Part shown: in pieces, positions 1 to 6,993 of the stretch
How the letters are laid out: every line of letters begins with the position of its first letter
Numbering within the stretch: position 1 is the first letter of the stretch
NCBI GenBank assembly: GCA_028290595.1
Contig: JAQGJO010000177.1
Coordinates: forward strand, 1-6,993
Length of the DNA: 6,993 bases
Source of the DNA: Hyphomicrobiales bacterium
Lineage (GTDB): Bacteria; Pseudomonadota; Alphaproteobacteria; Rhizobiales; Beijerinckiaceae
Direction of reading: 5' to 3'
The notes under the pieces: model-generated
Told to the model about the DNA's origin: nothing
What the model saw: the letters and a program-made list of their open reading frames with translations, nothing else
Database searches by the model: none
Program-made: the position numbers and the translations under genes

Positions 1-759
1 GTCGCGCGTTACACGGAACTACTCGCCAAGAATGCCGGCACCAAGATCAATCTCGACAACGCCAAGACGGCGGCGGCGACGGCGCAGGCCAATATGGCCT
101 CCGACCGCGCCCAGATCGACAATCTGAAGATCCAGCTCACCTGGTACACGATCAAGGCGCCGATCACGGGCCGTGTCGGCTCGATCAGCGTCAAGGCGGG
201 CAATATCGTGCGCGCCGGCGACAACACGGCGACCGGCATCCTGGCGACCATCGTCCAGACGTCCCCGATCTATGTCGCATTCTCGCTGGCGCAGTTTCAG
301 CTTCCCGATCTGCGCGAATCCATCGGCGCGGCTGGCGCGGAAGTACAGGCGACGCCGCAGGGCAGCAGAAAAGCATCGCAGGGCAAGATCGCCTTCATCG
401 ACAACACTATCGACCCGACGACAGGAACGGTGACCGTGCGCGCCTCCTTCGACAATGTCGACGAGGCGCTATGGCCCGGACAGCTCTGCAATCTGCGGAT
501 GGTGCTGCGCATCGATCAGGACGTGGTGAGCATTCCGCGCGACGCGACACAGTCCGGCCAGACCGGCAATTTTGTCTATGTGGTCGAAAACGGTATCGCC
601 CGCATCCGCCCGGTTAAGGTCGGCCGGACGCAGGATGGACGCGACATCATTCTGGATGGCCTGAAAGGCGACGAGACCCTGGTGCTCGATGGCGCCCTGG
701 CGCTTTCCAATGGCGCGCGCATCGTCATCCGTAACGAACCGGCGAAGAAGGACAGCTAA
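1..759 (+). CDS. RND efflux periplasmic adaptor subunit (membrane fusion protein), 5'-truncated
   Basis: This is the C-terminal 252 residues of a membrane fusion protein, the periplasmic adaptor linking an inner-membrane RND pump to a TolC-like outer-membrane channel. The frame is open from base 1, so the start lies outside the window; adaptors usually have about 370-420 residues, so roughly a third is missing. Visible in order: the end of an Ala/Gln/Asn-rich alpha-helical hairpin (about residues 1-47), the second lipoyl half-motif (YTIKAPITGRVGSISVKAG, about 49-67), a beta-barrel domain with PIYVAF and the signature TGTVTVRASFDN followed by LWPGQ (about 140-161), and a membrane-proximal domain to the TAA stop. 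The ATG at 94 lies inside the hairpin and is not the real start. The RND pump begins 66 nt downstream, which supports the assignment. The sequence resembles MdtA-type adaptors, but the substrate cannot be told. The family call is secure. Confidence 0.95.
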   Translation, partial: VARYTELLAKNAGTKINLDNAKTAAATAQANMASDRAQIDNLKIQLTWYTIKAPITGRVGSISVKAGNIVRAGDNTATGILATIVQTSPIYVAFSLAQFQLPDLRESIGAAGAEVQATPQGSRKASQGKIAFIDNTIDPTTGTVTVRASFDNVDEALWPGQLCNLRMVLRIDQDVVSIPRDATQSGQTGNFVYVVENGIARIRPVKVGRTQDGRDIILDGLKGDETLVLDGALALSNGARIVIRNEPAKKDS

Positions 760-760
760 C

Positions 761-799
761 GGCTGCAAGATGCTTCAGGCTGCAAGATGCTTCAGGCTG
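761..799 (+). repeat. 17-bp direct tandem duplication between adaptor and pump genes
   Basis: The unit ggctgcaagatgcttca occurs at 761-777 and again without any mismatch at 778-794, followed by the first five bases of a third copy (795-799). It begins one base after the adaptor stop codon and fills more than half of the 66-nt gap before the pump start. Perfect identity suggests recent slippage duplication. A short inverted repeat, ttcag-g-ctgaa, spans 791-801. No promoter or terminator is evident here, so the two genes are probably co-transcribed through it. Confidence 0.9.
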
Positions 800-825
800 A
801 AAAGACGATACAGAAAGTGCGGTAG

Positions 826-3800
826 ATGAATATATCGGAACTCTGCATTCGCCGGCCGGTGATGACGACATTGCTGATGATGTCGTTTATCGTGTTTGGT
901 ATCTTCGGCTATTCCAAGCTGCCGGTCGCAGCCCTTCCGCGCGTCGACTTTCCGACCGTCAGCGTCTCGGCCACCCTGCCCGGCGCCAATCCGGAGACCA
1001 TGGCTTCGTCGGTTGCGGCGCCGCTGGAACGCGCTTTCGCGACGATCCCCGGCATCACCCAGATGACGTCGCGGTCATCGAACGGCCAGACCAACATCAC
1101 GATCCAGTTCGATCTCGACCGCAATATTGACGGCGCGGCGCTCGACGTGCAGTCGCAGATCTCGGCGACCCTGCGCCGCCTGCCGCCGGAACTGCCGGCG
1201 CCGCCGAGCTTCCGCAAGGTGAACCCGGCCGACGCGCCGATCGTCTTCATGGTGCTGAAATCTTCGGTCCTGCCGCTGTCGGTCACCAACGACTATGCCG
1301 AATTCACCTTTGCCCAGCAGATCTCCCAGATCCCCGGCGTTGCACAGGTATTGATCTTCGGGCAGCAGAAATTCGCCGTTCGCATCGAGGCCGATCCCGA
1401 CGCTGCCGCCGCGCGCGGCCTGACCTTGAATGAAATCCGCACCGCCGTCGCCGCCGCCAATTCGTCTGCTCCGGTCGGCGGCCTGCGCGGCGAAACCAAG
1501 GACGCCGTGCTGAAAGCCTCCGGCCAGATCGAACGCGCCGCCGGCTATCGTGACATCGTCGTCGCCTGGCGCAACGGCTCGCCCGTGCGACTGTCGGACA
1601 TCGCCAACGTCTACGATTCCGTCGAGAACGACCGCACGGCTGCGTGGTTCGGCAAAGAGCGCGGCATCATGCTGGCGATCTTCCGTCAGTCGGACGCCAA
1701 CACGGTTGCCGTCGTCGACGCCATCAAGGAGAAAATTCCGCAGCTCGAAGCGACCCTGCCGCCGTCCGTCGAGGCCCGCGTCATCCTCGACCGCTCGACG
1801 TCTATCCGCGAGTCGGTGCACGACGTGCAGTTCACCTTGATGCTGTCGATCACGCTCGTCGTCCTCGTCATCTTCCTGTTCCTGAAGACGCTGGCGGCAA
1901 CCCTGATCCCCGCTCTGGCGCTGCCGGTATCGCTGATCGGTACCTGCGCCTTCATGTATTTGTTCGGCTATTCGATCGATAACATATCGCTGCTGGCGAT
2001 CACGCTCGCGGTCGGTTTCGTCGTCGACGACGCCATCGTCATGCTCGAAAACATCATGCGCCACATCGAAAACGGCATGCGGCCGTTCGAGGCGGCGTTG
2101 AAGGGCTCGCGCGAAATCGGCTTTACGATTCTATCGATCACCCTGGCGCTGGTCGCGGTATTCATTCCCGTGCTGTTGATGGGCGGCGTCGTCGGCCGTG
2201 TTTTCCGCGAGTTCGCGGTCGTCATCTCATGCTCGATTCTGGTGTCCGGCTTCGTCTCGCTGACGCTGACGCCGATGCTCTGCGCGCGCATCCTCAAGCC
2301 GGTCGATCATCACGCCAAGCCGAGCCTGTTCATCCGCTCCGTCGACTGGTTCATCGACGGCATGAATTCGGTCTACCGGATCACGCTCGACGCGGTGCTG
2401 CGGGCGCGCCTGCTCATGGTCGTGATCACGGTCGCCACCATCGGGCTCAGCATCGCCATGTTTATGTGGATGCCGAAGGGCTTCTTCCCGACCGAGGACA
2501 CCGGCTTCCTGTCGGGCTCGACGGAAGTGTCGCCTGATACGGCCTTCCCGCTGCAATCGACGCTCAATCTGAAGGTCTCGGACATTCTGATGGCCGATCC
2601 CGCGGTCGACTACATCTCGTCCTCCATCGGCTTTAACGGTGGCGCCAACCAGGGCAGCATTTTCGTCGCGCTGAAACCGAAATCCGAACGCGGCGACATT
2701 CAGGACGTCATCGCGCGCCTGCGCCGCAGCACCGCCGCCGTGCCCGGCATCAACACGGTGTTCCTTCCTGTCCAGAATTTAAACCTGTCCGGCGGCCGTC
2801 AGTCGCGCGGGCAGTATCAGTTCACATTGCAATCGGGCGATCTGCCGGCGCTTTACGCCAAGGGCCCCGAAATGCTGGACCGCATGCGTGAGCTGCCGGG
2901 CCTGCGCGACGTGACCAGCGATCTGCAGATCCGCAATCCGGAATTGAACATCGACATCGACCGCGAGAAGGCCGCCGCTTACGGCCTGACCGCCGACCAG
3001 ATCAGGCAGGCGCTTTTCAACACTTATGGCTCGCGGCAGATTTCGACGATCTTCACGCAGATCGCCGACTATCAGGTCATCCTGCTCGCCAACCGCCGCT
3101 TCCAGGATGATCCGTCGGCTCTGAGCCGCGTCTATATCCGTGCCCAGACCGGCTCAGGCGGGACCGCCCTGGCTTCGACCACAACCACGGCGGGCGCCGG
3201 CAGCAGTAGCTCGTCGACGACCGCTGCCACGGCACAGCCGACCGGCAATGTATTCGCCGCCCCCATCATCCCGCTCGATCAGGTGGCGACCATCCGCCGA
3301 TCCGTCGGCCCGCTGACGATCAACCGTCAATCGCTGCAGCCCGCCGTGACCTTGTCCTACAATGTCGCGCCCGGCGTGGCGCTGAGCGAGGCCAACGAGG
3401 CGATCCGCAGAGTCGCGCGCGAGATCCAACTGCCCGCCACCATCTCGACGAACTTCTCCGGCGCGGCCGCCCTGTTCGAGGAAGCGCAGCGCGGCCAGGT
3501 GCCGCTCATCATCGCGGCGATCCTGACGATCTACATCCTGCTCGGCGTGCTCTACGAAAGCTACATCCATCCGATCACGATTCTGTCGGGCCTGCCGTCG
3601 GCGGGCATCGGCGCGCTGATTGCCTTGCAGATATTCGGCATGGACCTTTCGGTCATCGCCATCATCGGCATCTTGCTACTGGTCGGCATCGTCAAGAAGA
3701 ACGCCATCATGATGGTCGACTTCGCGCTTGAACGACGGCGCGACGGTATCGAGGCCCTGCCCGCCATCCGCGAGGCGGCGCTCATCCGTTTCCGCCCGAT

Positions 3801-4068
3801 CATGATGACGACCCTGGCCGCCATTTTCGGCGCCATCCCGATCGCCATCGGCGCAGGCGCAGGCGCCGAACTGCGCCAGCCGCTGGGCATCGCCATCGTC
3901 GGCGGCCTCTGCGTGTCGCAGCTCCTGACGCTCTACATCACGCCCGTGATCTATTTCTACCTCGACAAGGTGGACAGCTATATTTCCGGCGGCGCAAGCG
4001 CGCACGAGCTGGAACAGGAGCCGGATCTCGTACCGGTGCCCCGGCCCGTCCGCCACCCGGCCGAATAG
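826..4068 (+). CDS. RND multidrug efflux pump, HAE-1 family, MdtB/MdtC-like permease
   Basis: This is a complete 1080-residue inner-membrane proton-driven exporter of the resistance-nodulation-division superfamily, close to the usual 1020-1050 residues. The start MNISELCIRRPV matches the family N-terminus and is followed by TM1 (about 11-30). A periplasmic loop runs to about 333, TM2-TM7 cover about 336-555, a second loop runs to about 890, and TM8-TM12 reach about 1040. The proton-relay residues are present: D401-D402 in GFVVDDAIVMLEN (TM4), K958 in VKKNAIMMVDFA (TM10), and R988 and T995 in RFRPIMMTTL. The motif PKGFFPTEDTGF follows TM7. The GFVVDDAIVMLEN wording and overall sequence fit the MdtB/MdtC branch better than AcrB. 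It follows the adaptor gene in the same direction with no evident terminator between, so they likely form one operon. The ribosome binding site is weak (gaaag near 813-817, then ggtag touching the ATG). A low-complexity insert at residues 775-807 is unusual. The pump class is certain; the substrate is unknown. Confidence 0.97.
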   Translation: MNISELCIRRPVMTTLLMMSFIVFGIFGYSKLPVAALPRVDFPTVSVSATLPGANPETMASSVAAPLERAFATIPGITQMTSRSSNGQTNITIQFDLDRNIDGAALDVQSQISATLRRLPPELPAPPSFRKVNPADAPIVFMVLKSSVLPLSVTNDYAEFTFAQQISQIPGVAQVLIFGQQKFAVRIEADPDAAAARGLTLNEIRTAVAAANSSAPVGGLRGETKDAVLKASGQIERAAGYRDIVVAWRNGSPVRLSDIANVYDSVENDRTAAWFGKERGIMLAIFRQSDANTVAVVDAIKEKIPQLEATLPPSVEARVILDRSTSIRESVHDVQFTLMLSITLVVLVIFLFLKTLAATLIPALALPVSLIGTCAFMYLFGYSIDNISLLAITLAVGFVVDDAIVMLENIMRHIENGMRPFEAALKGSREIGFTILSITLALVAVFIPVLLMGGVVGRVFREFAVVISCSILVSGFVSLTLTPMLCARILKPVDHHAKPSLFIRSVDWFIDGMNSVYRITLDAVLRARLLMVVITVATIGLSIAMFMWMPKGFFPTEDTGFLSGSTEVSPDTAFPLQSTLNLKVSDILMADPAVDYISSSIGFNGGANQGSIFVALKPKSERGDIQDVIARLRRSTAAVPGINTVFLPVQNLNLSGGRQSRGQYQFTLQSGDLPALYAKGPEMLDRMRELPGLRDVTSDLQIRNPELNIDIDREKAAAYGLTADQIRQALFNTYGSRQISTIFTQIADYQVILLANRRFQDDPSALSRVYIRAQTGSGGTALASTTTTAGAGSSSSSTTAATAQPTGNVFAAPIIPLDQVATIRRSVGPLTINRQSLQPAVTLSYNVAPGVALSEANEAIRRVAREIQLPATISTNFSGAAALFEEAQRGQVPLIIAAILTIYILLGVLYESYIHPITILSGLPSAGIGALIALQIFGMDLSVIAIIGILLLVGIVKKNAIMMVDFALERRRDGIEALPAIREAALIRFRPIMMTTLAAIFGAIPIAIGAGAGAELRQPLGIAIVGGLCVSQLLTLYITPVIYFYLDKVDSYISGGASAHELEQEPDLVPVPRPVRHPAE
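3148..3246 (+). other. Ser/Thr/Ala/Gly-rich low-complexity insert in the pump's second periplasmic loop
   Basis: Residues 775-807 of the pump form a run almost wholly of Thr, Ser, Ala and Gly, including TTTT and SSSSS stretches. It sits between the strand RVYIRAQ and the strand IIPLDQVATI. In E. coli MdtB/C and AcrB, as I remember them, the corresponding strands are joined by a short turn, so about 30-40 residues look inserted. The position falls in or beside the DC docking subdomain, which faces the outer-membrane channel and adaptor. The reading frame is intact and base composition matches the rest of the gene, so it is not a sequencing frameshift. Confidence 0.75.
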
Positions 4069-4101
4069 ACTTAAGGCAATTCACCATCATCGAACTCTTC
4101 A

Positions 4102-4125
4102 AAGGGCCCCGACACCGGGGCTCTT
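4102..4125 (+). terminator. Probable intrinsic terminator after the RND pump gene
   Basis: A 10-bp stem with one G-T wobble pairs 4102-4111 (aagggccccg) with 4116-4125 (cggggctctt) around the loop acac. It lies 33 nt after the pump stop codon. The downstream T-run is short (ctcttg), so termination may be partial, but the GC-rich stem flanked by A and T runs is typical. It separates the efflux operon from the next gene. Confidence 0.7.
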
Positions 4126-4200
4126 GTCACATTGATTAAATTTTGATTGAGTATTTAACGAGGCCACTCCTGTTGTAGTTTTTGCGTAATCTACCAAGGG
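4126..4200 (+). promoter_or_regulatory. AT-rich spacer with ribosome binding site, likely promoter of the DUF2865 gene
   Basis: This stretch between the terminator hairpin and the next gene is far more AT-rich than its surroundings, as expected of a promoter region. Candidate elements such as ttgatt at 4132-4137 and the ttaacg or tattta hexamers near 4152-4160 match consensus only loosely, so I do not fix a transcription start. The ribosome binding site is clear: aaggg at 4196-4200, six bases before the ATG at 4207, and it decides that start. Confidence 0.4.
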
Positions 4201-4206
4201 TGTTCC

Positions 4207-5286
4207 ATGTTCCGTGCGTTCCAGTCTTCAGAACCGGCCGCCGCGCTGCCGCGTCGCACCATCGCAGCCTTTACCGCCGCTCTCTTCGTCGTCGCCACCG
4301 CCGGCTTCATCCTCGGGCCGGATCTGCGCGCCGGCTGGGCCCAGAGCGATGAGAATGCCGCCGCCTATTGGCGCGCCGAACGGACACGACAATCAGGACG
4401 TGCCAGTCAGGCAACTCCAAACCTGGCTCCCGCCCGCGTGAGCGCCTATGCTCCGGCCCCGCAACAGATTTTTTCCAATCTGCATGTGCCGTCGATTTTC
4501 CGCTCGGGCCTGCCCGGCGGCCCCGAAGGCAATCTCGCCGGCGGTCTGCGCGACAAGCGCAAGACCGATCAAAAGAGCACCGACCAAAAGAGCAAAGCGG
4601 CCGCCGCGCCCAGCAAAACCGCATCCGATAAAAAGCCGGACCGTCCAGTGATCGCCAGCACGGCCAATGCGGTCTGCGTCAGGCTGTGCGACGGTTTCCA
4701 TTTCCCGGCGGGCGACCAGGCTGCCGGCACGGCGGGGCTTGAGGCCTCCTGCAACACCATGTGCCCAGGCGCGCCGACGCGTGTCTATTACAGCCGTTCC
4801 GACCGGATCGAGGATGCGGTCGCGATGCGCACCGGCAAGTCCTACAGAGCCCTGCCCGTGGCCTTGCGCTATGCCTCGACCCGCGACAACACCTGCACCT
4901 GCAGAACCGACGGACTTCCCGGCCTGCAGAGCGTCGAAATCAATCGCGATCCCACCTTGCGCCGCGGCGATCCGGTGATGACCGACGCCGGCTTCCGCAT
5001 CTTTCGCGGCGCGGCGCGCATGCCCTACCGGCCACGGGATTTCGCCAGCCTCGCCGAATCGCGCGGCGTGACCCCCGTATCGCATACGATCCTGGCCGCG
5101 ATGGAGCGCGCCTCCGGCATCAGGCCGCTATCGCGGCCGCTGCCATCCAATGCAAAAGCCGGGAATTCAAAGGATAAGAGCGCGGCATTGGAAGCGATTT
5201 CCCGGTTCGTGCCGATTCCGTCGATGGGTCCGGAACCGCGCAGCATCGTCCGCCTGATCGGCCCCCAGGCCCTGTATACGCGCTGA
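4207..5286 (+). CDS. Exported DUF2865 domain-containing protein, function unknown
   Basis: This is a 359-residue protein predicted to be exported. The N-terminus has a basic segment ending in R16-R17, a hydrophobic stretch at about 18-37, and a possible signal-peptidase site after GWA (residue 45); a retained membrane anchor is the alternative. Residues 46 to about 150 form a low-complexity linker rich in Ala, Pro, Ser and Lys, with a duplicated TDQKS unit. The conserved core at about 155-235 has six cysteines in three close pairs (C157/C161, C182/C186, C230/C232) within VCVRLCDGFHFP, ASCNTMCPG, RVYYS and NTCTCR. I recognise this as DUF2865, a family known mainly from Hyphomicrobiales. After it come RRGDPVMTDAGFRIFRGAARMPYRP and a basic tail. 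No catalytic motif is visible; the paired cysteines could form disulfides in the periplasm or bind a metal, which is inference. It has its own ribosome binding site and probably its own promoter. Family confidence is good; function is unknown. Confidence 0.88.
   Translation: MFRAFQSSEPAAALPRRTIAAFTAALFVVATAGFILGPDLRAGWAQSDENAAAYWRAERTRQSGRASQATPNLAPARVSAYAPAPQQIFSNLHVPSIFRSGLPGGPEGNLAGGLRDKRKTDQKSTDQKSKAAAAPSKTASDKKPDRPVIASTANAVCVRLCDGFHFPAGDQAAGTAGLEASCNTMCPGAPTRVYYSRSDRIEDAVAMRTGKSYRALPVALRYASTRDNTCTCRTDGLPGLQSVEINRDPTLRRGDPVMTDAGFRIFRGAARMPYRPRDFASLAESRGVTPVSHTILAAMERASGIRPLSRPLPSNAKAGNSKDKSAALEAISRFVPIPSMGPEPRSIVRLIGPQALYTR
4564..4593 (+). repeat. 15-bp in-frame tandem duplication (TDQKS twice) in the DUF2865 gene
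   Basis: accgatcaaaagagc at 4564-4578 is followed directly by accgaccaaaagagc at 4579-4593, differing at one synonymous base. It encodes TDQKS twice (residues 120-129) in the lysine-rich linker, where length changes are likely tolerated. Confidence 0.85.
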
Positions 5287-5386
5287 TCTGCGGGATTCCG
5301 CGCAATTAACCCAAGCGACGCTTTAAATAAGCCGACAAACAAGTCGCGGATGGTCACGGAATTGCTCTAGTTTTCCTTTTTAACCC

Positions 5387-5428
5387 GGTTCAGGCATTGT
5401 GCTATCGGATGACACAATAACCTGAACC
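5387..5428. promoter_or_regulatory. 42-nt imperfect palindrome upstream of the AsmA-family gene
   Basis: Outer arms ggttcagg (5387-5394) and cctgaacc (5421-5428) are perfect 8-bp inverted repeats. Inner arms attgtg (5396-5401) and cacaat (5413-5418) add 6 bp, offset by one C on the left and two A on the right, around an 11-nt centre. It ends 29 nt before the AsmA ATG and follows a T-rich run (5371-5381). It could be an operator, an mRNA leader hairpin, or a terminator for the DUF2865 gene; no T-run follows it on the + strand, which argues against + strand termination. On the - strand it would be followed by an A/T-rich run, but no - strand gene precedes it. The rest of the 5287-5457 spacer holds only a weak 4-bp hairpin (5290-5301) and no clear promoter hexamers. 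Confidence 0.6.
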
Positions 5429-5457
5429 AGAAGCAATCCGGCGTCCGAACTCATCGC

Positions 5458-6993
5458 ATGAACTCGAAGCTCAAATGGGCAGCAGGCATCGGCCTGACGG
5501 TTGCGGCAATCGCCGCGTTTTTTCCGTTTCATATTTTTGAAGCGGCGTTGAACGATCAGTTCTCCGCGCAGATCCGGCAGAAGACTGGGCTCGAATCTCA
5601 TGTCGGCGGCCGCATCGCGCTGTCGCTGTTGCCCAGACCGCGCGCGCGGCTGGAAGATATCAGCATCAGGAACAGCAGCGGATCAGTGGTGTTCCAGACG
5701 CCATTCATGAAGGCTGATCTGCGCATCCTGCCGCTGATCGCCGGCAGGTTCGAACTCGAGGCGCTGACGCTCATCGCCCCGCAACTGACCATCGCCGCCG
5801 ATAGCGACGACGCCGGCACCGCATCTGCGGCGCCCTCCGCCGCGCAAATTTCCGAACTGGCGAAATTCGGTGAGCTGACCATTGCCGGCGGCCAGCTTGC
5901 CCTGCAAACGCCAGGCGAAGCGCCGCGTGTGATCGCCAGCGAGATCAACGGCACGCTCGATCCGCGCAACCTGCCGGCACAACTGTCCTTTGTCGGCAGC
6001 ACGGTCTGGAACGGCGAGCGCGGCAGCATTGAAGCCCTGATCGGCAAGCCGCGCCAATTCCTCGAACGCGGCGTTTCGCCCGCAACGCTCAAGATCGTCT
6101 CGGCCATCGCCGATGTCACCTTCGACGGCACCGTGCAAGGCGGCGCCAAATGGCAGCTCGACGGACATCTGGCAGGCGCTTCGACGAATCCCCGCGCGTT
6201 GATGCAGAAGCTGCAGTTCAACCCGGCCCTTCCCGGTACCCTCGCCAAGACCGCCGTCAGCGGCACGCTGAAGATGACGCAGCAAGCCCTCGCCATCTCC
6301 GACGTCAGCCTGGCGCTCGACAAGAACAATTTCCGCGGCTCGCTGGCCGTTCGCTTCGATGGCAAGCGGCCGCTGCTGTCGGCCACGCTGGCTTCGCCAT
6401 CGCTGGTCTACACCGCCGAACAAGGGGTCACCCTGCCCTTGCGCAACGACCGGCAGTGGAGCCGCGAACCGCTTTCGTTCGGCACCCTCGCCCTCGTCGA
6501 CATGGACCTCAGGCTGTCGGCGCAGAAGGCACAATTCGGCCGGCTGGCGCTGTCGAGCGCCGGCATGGCGATCCTTGTCACCGAGGGCAAGCTCGACATG
6601 TCGTTGGGCGCCGCGCAGGCCTATGGCGGCCGCGTGAAGGGGCAGTTTGTCCTGACGCCGATCGCGGACGGCCGCGATCTCACCGGAAACCTGTCGTTCA
6701 CCAATGTCGACATGGGCGCTTTTCTCAAGGACGTCTCGCGCACGCCCCGCATCACCGGCCTGGCCAGCGGCGAGATATCCCTGCAGAGCAGCGGCGATAC
6801 GGTGGCCCAGCACATCGAAGCCGTCGACGGCAAGCTCCGCATCACCGTCAAGAATGGCGAGCTCGCCGGCATCGATGCCGAGCAGGCGTTGCGCCGCTCC
6901 GAGAAACGTCCGCTCTCCGTGCCCACAGAAGTCCGTACCGGCAGCACGAGTTTCCAATCTGCCGACGTCGCCGCCGATATCAGCAACGGCATT
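5458..6993 (+). CDS. AsmA family protein, 3'-truncated by the window
   Basis: The frame is open from the ATG at 5458 to the last base, giving 512 residues with no stop. An in-frame TGA at 5410 and the lack of other start codons between it and 5458 fix the start, although no convincing ribosome binding site precedes it. Residues 7-24 form a membrane anchor after a short basic N-terminus (MNSKLK), placing the rest in the periplasm. The segment after it, with QIRQKTGLESHVGG, LLPRPRARLEDISI and LRILPLIAGRFELEALTLIAP, matches the AsmA N-terminal region. The C-terminal part visible, with ITGLASGEISLQSSG, EAVDGKLRITVKNGELAGID and a following ALR, matches the conserved AsmA C-terminal domain. E. coli AsmA has 617 residues, so about 100-150 are probably missing. 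AsmA-like proteins are repeat beta-groove proteins linked to outer-membrane biogenesis and phospholipid transport between membranes; a similar role here is inferred from family. It shares no obvious operon with the DUF2865 gene, 171 nt upstream. Confidence 0.92.
   Translation, partial: MNSKLKWAAGIGLTVAAIAAFFPFHIFEAALNDQFSAQIRQKTGLESHVGGRIALSLLPRPRARLEDISIRNSSGSVVFQTPFMKADLRILPLIAGRFELEALTLIAPQLTIAADSDDAGTASAAPSAAQISELAKFGELTIAGGQLALQTPGEAPRVIASEINGTLDPRNLPAQLSFVGSTVWNGERGSIEALIGKPRQFLERGVSPATLKIVSAIADVTFDGTVQGGAKWQLDGHLAGASTNPRALMQKLQFNPALPGTLAKTAVSGTLKMTQQALAISDVSLALDKNNFRGSLAVRFDGKRPLLSATLASPSLVYTAEQGVTLPLRNDRQWSREPLSFGTLALVDMDLRLSAQKAQFGRLALSSAGMAILVTEGKLDMSLGAAQAYGGRVKGQFVLTPIADGRDLTGNLSFTNVDMGAFLKDVSRTPRITGLASGEISLQSSGDTVAQHIEAVDGKLRITVKNGELAGIDAEQALRRSEKRPLSVPTEVRTGSTSFQSADVAADISNGI

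Noticed and set aside
1075..2064. Long open frame on the - strand (329 codons) opposite the pump gene
   Set aside because: The product is rich in Asp, Arg and Gln with no known motif, and it lies wholly within the conserved RND sequence on the + strand, so it is a compositional shadow.
4216..4320. Twin-arginine (Tat) signal in the DUF2865 protein
   Set aside because: Two arginines precede the hydrophobic stretch, but the surrounding residues (PRRTIAAF) lack the rest of the Tat consensus, so an ordinary Sec signal or anchor is more likely.
4393..5085. Open frame on the - strand (230 codons) opposite the DUF2865 gene
   Set aside because: It has no recognisable domain, while the + strand frame has a signal peptide, a good ribosome binding site and a family-specific cysteine pattern.
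5290..5301. Short hairpin gcgg-gatt-ccgc just after the DUF2865 stop codon as a terminator
   Set aside because: The stem is only 4 bp and no T-run follows, so it is not a convincing intrinsic terminator.
5683..6957. Long open frame on the - strand (424 codons) opposite the AsmA-family gene
   Set aside because: Its translation has biased Gly/Arg/Ala/Gln composition without recognisable domains, and the + strand encodes a clear AsmA protein over the whole stretch. High GC at third codon positions routinely opens such shadow frames.

Overview
The window reads as chromosomal DNA of a GC-rich alphaproteobacterium, most likely order Hyphomicrobiales (Rhizobiales), perhaps near Bradyrhizobiaceae. 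This is inferred from the strong G/C third-position bias, the protein sequences, and a DUF2865-type gene, a family I know mainly from this order. I cannot name a genus from sequence alone.

Layout: four genes, all on the + strand, the two outer ones cut by the window edges. (1) Positions 1-759 hold the 3' part of a periplasmic adaptor (membrane fusion protein) of an RND efflux system. (2) Positions 826-4068 hold the complete inner-membrane RND pump of the HAE-1 class, most like the MdtB/MdtC branch. A 66-nt gap carrying a 17-bp tandem duplication separates the two genes, and a GC-rich hairpin at 4102-4125 probably ends their transcript. (3) After an AT-rich spacer with a good ribosome binding site, positions 4207-5286 encode an exported protein with six cysteines in a DUF2865-like domain of unknown function. 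(4) After a 171-nt spacer containing a 42-nt imperfect palindrome, positions 5458-6993 encode the N-terminal 512 residues of an AsmA-family envelope protein that runs off the window.

Genes 1 and 2 should form a tripartite exporter with an outer-membrane TolC-like channel, which is not in this window. Genes 3 and 4 appear to be separate transcription units. All four products act in the cell envelope, but nothing in the sequence shows that they form one system.

Most of the region is ordinary. The points most worth a second look are the Ser/Thr/Ala-rich insert in the second periplasmic loop of the pump, the palindrome upstream of the AsmA gene, the cysteine pattern of the DUF2865 protein, and two short tandem duplications. 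I found no RNA gene, CRISPR array, insertion sequence or phage signature.
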